Source: an uncultured Clostridia bacterium (GTDB lineage Bacteria > Bacillota > Clostridia > Oscillospirales > Acutalibacteraceae). From it: a DNA stretch of 8,093 bases. Within the stretch, counting starts at the first letter, position 1; every line of letters begins with the position of its first letter. The position numbers and the translations under genes are program-made. Positions 5,979-8,093 of this stretch are shown piece after piece. The notes beneath the pieces are model-generated. The model had not been told where the DNA came from and did not search any database. It was given only the letters and a program-made list of their open reading frames with translations. The stretch spans positions 1 to 8,093 of the forward strand of contig CAMBQD010000035.1 in NCBI GenBank assembly GCA_945869905.1, written 5' to 3'.

Positions 5979-6120
5979 TTGTTGTGCCCTCAGCTATTGC
6001 CTTAAGGTCCTCAAGTGAATTGATTTTTGCTCCGCTTTGAATGATTGTTTCCTGTATCATTTCCGGCAGGGAATTAAAGTATTCCTGCATTTGCGGTGTT
6101 AAGTTAAACATATCCGGCAT
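5965..6120 (-). CDS. 51-residue protein, unknown function
   Basis: A short gene starting at ATG 6120 with an excellent ribosome binding site, AAAGGAG, on the minus strand (complement of 6129-6135). The product begins MPDMFNLTPQMQEYFNSLPE and continues with ETIIQSGAKINSLEDLKAIA before ending in NAKQ. It looks like two amphipathic helices separated by a short turn, with no membrane segment or cysteine. The pattern SLP-x4-ET-I-x-QSG-x-IN-S-LEDL feels like a conserved small-protein family of Clostridia, but I cannot name it. It lies 51 bases after hemW on the same strand and overlaps the next gene by 14 bases. The ribosome site sits inside a terminator-like hairpin, so its expression may be limited or controlled. 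Confidence 0.75.
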   Translation of the reverse strand: MPDMFNLTPQMQEYFNSLPEMIQETIIQSGAKINSLEDLKAIAEGTTNAKQ

Positions 6121-6169
6121 AATAAAAACTCCTTTCGGATTTATTTTGTCCTAAAGGAGCTTTTTTATT
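6121..6169 (-). terminator. terminator-like hairpin after hemW that also holds the ribosome site of the next gene
   Basis: CTCCTTT (6129-6135) pairs with AAAGGAG (6153-6159), with GGA/TCC continuing inside after one mismatch (6137-6139 with 6149-6151), and AATAAAA (6121-6127) can pair with TTTTATT (6163-6169). Read leftward, the stem is followed by TTTTTATT and then the ATG at 6120, so it could end the hemW transcript. Its 3' arm on that strand is the Shine-Dalgarno sequence of the 51-codon gene. Read rightward it also has a T tract (6161-6166). Confidence 0.65.
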
Positions 6170-6171
6170 TA

Positions 6172-7200
6172 TTAAATTAATTGAGAAATTATTGAATTTG
6201 AAACCAACATTCCCTGAGGTGTAAGTGAAATTTTATCATTTTCTTCTTTTATTAATCCCATTTTTACAAAATTGCTGAAATCTTTTTTAACGGAGGATTT
6301 TTCAATGCCCCTATTCAGCCTTAAGCCCAGCATAATTTTTTCTTCCTCAGTACCGCCGATTCCGTCTTGAATGATGTTGAATTTTTTATCATAGTAAAAT
6401 CTTTTGCCCCTCCAAAATGAATGTGCCGACGCGCCAATGCCTAAGTATTCGTCAAGGGTCCAGTATTTAAGATTATGACGGCTTTCATATCCCACCTTTG
6501 AAAAATTGCTTATTTCGTACTGGTTAAAGCCAAGTCCTTTAAGCCTGTCAATTGTCTTGAGATACATTTCACAAACGCTGTCATCGTCAGGCAGGGTAAG
6601 TCTGCTTTTTATTTCAAAAAATTTTGTACCCTCCTCAATTTTCAGCATATACGCACTGATGTGAGTCACCTTCATTTTGTCAATAAATTCAAAGGTTTCA
6701 TCAAGGCTTTCAACGGTTTGCCTTGGAATACCCAGCATAACGTCAAGGCTAATGTTTGTTATGCCTGCTTTTTTTGCGTCACTTACTGCCTTTGCTACCT
6801 GGTTTTGCCCGGCAATTCTGCCAAGGGCAAAGCGTTCCTCGTTTCTTGCGCTCTGCATACCAAGGCTTATGCGGTTTACGCCGTACTTGGCATATTCTTC
6901 AAAATCCCTTTCAAGATTTTTTGACGGATTGCACTCAACAGTAATTTCTGCATTTTTGCCTATATCAAATTGAGCCTTTGCGTTTTCAATAATTTTTCCG
7001 ATAAGCTCAGGCTCCATAATACTCGGCGTACCTCCGCCGAAATAGATTGTATTAAAGCCGCCGTCATATTTTTTTATTTCCTCACAAAGCCTGTCTGTAT
7101 ATTTTTCAGCAAGCGCCTTTTCATATTTCACACTGTAAAAATCACAGTAGGGACACTTTGAACGACAAAAAGGAATGTGAAAATATAGACCATTGCTCAT
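6172..7200 (-). CDS. hemW: HemW-type radical SAM protein (coproporphyrinogen III oxidase-like haem chaperone)
   Basis: A 342-residue radical SAM protein. C12-x3-C16-x2-C19 in FCRSKCPYC holds the 4Fe-4S cluster that cleaves S-adenosylmethionine. GGGTPS (55-60), ECNP (89-92) and GVNRISLGMQS (107-117) are typical of the HemN/HemW superfamily. YFHIPFC at the very start and HNLKYW (242-247), corresponding to the HNxxYW haem-binding motif reported for HemW, favour HemW over the oxygen-independent oxidase HemN, which is longer. HemW is believed to deliver haem to target enzymes in the cytoplasm. The C-terminus has the expected helical domain, but the segment after SAHSFWRGKRFYY is shorter than I recall in relatives, giving 342 rather than about 375 residues. 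The ATG follows AAAGGAG. The gene lies 33 bases after gpsA on the same strand, with no terminator between them. Confidence 0.9.
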   Translation of the reverse strand: MSNGLYFHIPFCRSKCPYCDFYSVKYEKALAEKYTDRLCEEIKKYDGGFNTIYFGGGTPSIMEPELIGKIIENAKAQFDIGKNAEITVECNPSKNLERDFEEYAKYGVNRISLGMQSARNEERFALGRIAGQNQVAKAVSDAKKAGITNISLDVMLGIPRQTVESLDETFEFIDKMKVTHISAYMLKIEEGTKFFEIKSRLTLPDDDSVCEMYLKTIDRLKGLGFNQYEISNFSKVGYESRHNLKYWTLDEYLGIGASAHSFWRGKRFYYDKKFNIIQDGIGGTEEEKIMLGLRLNRGIEKSSVKKDFSNFVKMGLIKEENDKISLTPQGMLVSNSIISQLI

Positions 7201-7233
7201 ATAAACACACTCCTTTTAATGCTTTTTGCTTTA

Positions 7234-8093
7234 TTATTTGTCCGTTTCGTTTCTTTTGTCACGTGTCATCAGGTCGTTAACAGCGTCAAGAGGGGGCACA
7301 CCGCCGTTTACGGTTTTGTTAACTGCCTCAATTATGGGAATGTCAACATTATATTTTTCAGCAAGCTTAAGGGCAGAGGGCAGGGCATTTATTCCCTCAA
7401 CCACCATACCTACTTTTTTAACAGCCTCCTCAGGACTGTATCCCTGACCGATTAAATAACCTGTTTTGTTGTTACGGCTGTGAATACTTGTGGCAGTTAC
7501 AATCAAATCGCCTATACCGGCAAGGCCTGCAAAGGTTTGGCGCGAGCATCCCATAGCCGTACCCAGCCGTGTCATTTCTGCAATGCCTCTTGTTATTATT
7601 GCGGCAGTTGCATTATCGCCGTAACCGAGTCCCTTTGATACTCCGCAGGCAAGTGCAATAATATTCTTCAGTGCTCCGCAAAGCTCCACACCCAAAATAT
7701 CGTCATTGGTGTAAACGCGCATACAGGTGTTCATAAAAATATCCTGCACCTGCTTTGCAGCCTTTATATCCCTACAGGCAGATACAATGGTGGTAGGTAA
7801 ATTGATTGCTACCTCCTCTGCGTGAGAGGGACCTGACAGCGCAACCACTGTAGCCTCCTTGCCCAGTGCGTCCTTAATAACCTCTGACATTGTGAGCATT
7901 GAGCTGTCCTCAATACCCTTTGCAACGTCAACAATAAGCTGACCTTCTTTTATATAAGGCGCGGCTTTTTGCGCGGTTTGCCTAACATAAGGAGAGGCAA
8001 CGGAAAACAGGATAACATCCTTATCCCTGCATATTTCCTCAATGCTTTTTGTAAATTTTATGCTGCTTGGAATTACGGCATCCTTTAAATTCG
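7234..8093 (-). CDS. gpsA: NAD(P)-dependent glycerol-3-phosphate dehydrogenase, 5' end outside the window
   Basis: Cytosolic enzyme reducing dihydroxyacetone phosphate to sn-glycerol 3-phosphate, the backbone of phospholipids. The frame is open to the right edge, so the first 40-50 residues, including the GxGxxG nucleotide-binding loop, are missing; about 285 codons are present of a usual 330-340. Visible blocks, in order, are a Rossmann segment (DVILFSVASPYVRQ), VDVAKGIE with a conserved Lys, SGPSHAEE, ELCGALKNIIALACG with the second conserved Lys, GYGDNATAAII, and the C-terminal GGVPPLDAVNDLM. An internal ATG at 7899 is not the start, because homology continues upstream (NLKDAVIPSS near the edge). 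The last residues, DKRNETDK, form a short charged tail. It probably heads a transcript continuing into hemW. Confidence 0.95.
   Translation of the reverse strand, partial: NLKDAVIPSSIKFTKSIEEICRDKDVILFSVASPYVRQTAQKAAPYIKEGQLIVDVAKGIEDSSMLTMSEVIKDALGKEATVVALSGPSHAEEVAINLPTTIVSACRDIKAAKQVQDIFMNTCMRVYTNDDILGVELCGALKNIIALACGVSKGLGYGDNATAAIITRGIAEMTRLGTAMGCSRQTFAGLAGIGDLIVTATSIHSRNNKTGYLIGQGYSPEEAVKKVGMVVEGINALPSALKLAEKYNVDIPIIEAVNKTVNGGVPPLDAVNDLMTRDKRNETDK

Noticed and set aside
5673..6040. Plus-strand frames of 86 and 60 codons over the small gene pair
   Set aside because: They start without good ribosome sites, cross the REP-like palindrome, and conflict with two well-signalled minus-strand genes.
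6661..7161. Several plus-strand frames opposite hemW
   Set aside because: They are antisense shadows of a gene with complete radical SAM motifs.
7219..7455. Plus-strand frames opposite the end of gpsA
   Set aside because: They are shadows of the conserved GpsA C-terminal region.

Overview
The window comes from a low- to moderate-GC bacterium. Protein similarity by eye (single-chain glycyl-tRNA synthetase, a YabE-type DUF348/G5/3D cell-wall protein, a DUF975 membrane protein) and strong AGGAGG-type ribosome binding sites point to Firmicutes, class Clostridia, probably a gut Ruminococcaceae/Oscillospiraceae-like lineage. The lineage is an inference from gene content; no rRNA or other marker is present.

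Layout. 1-114: possible structured leader. 115-936 (+): four-helix membrane protein with an outside domain, unrecognised. 983-1022: strong terminator. 1023-1487: about 465 bases without a gene, AT-rich, with short palindromes, a perfect consensus promoter (1333-1361) and a leader that can fold into three hairpins. 1488-2726 (+): secreted or anchored YabE-like protein (DUF348 repeats, G5, 3D domain), then a terminator. 2826-2905: repeated half-sites and a good promoter. 2945-4327 (+): glycyl-tRNA synthetase. 4360-5625 (+): DUF975 membrane protein with a Q/P/Y-rich tail, probably co-transcribed with the synthetase. 5631-5658: perfect hairpin between converging genes. 5684-5700: short palindrome.

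The rest reads leftward from the right edge: gpsA (5' end cut by the window), hemW, then two small overlapping genes (51 and 85 codons). A hairpin between hemW and the small genes has the shape of a terminator but also buries the Shine-Dalgarno sequence of the 51-codon gene.

The window is mostly housekeeping: translation (glycyl-tRNA synthetase), phospholipid precursor synthesis (GpsA), haem/radical-SAM chemistry (HemW) and cell envelope (YabE-like and two membrane proteins). I see no phage, insertion sequence, CRISPR array or defence system. The least explained parts are the overlapping small gene pair with its occluded start signal, the structured leaders at 11-101 and 1392-1461, and the membrane protein at 115-936.
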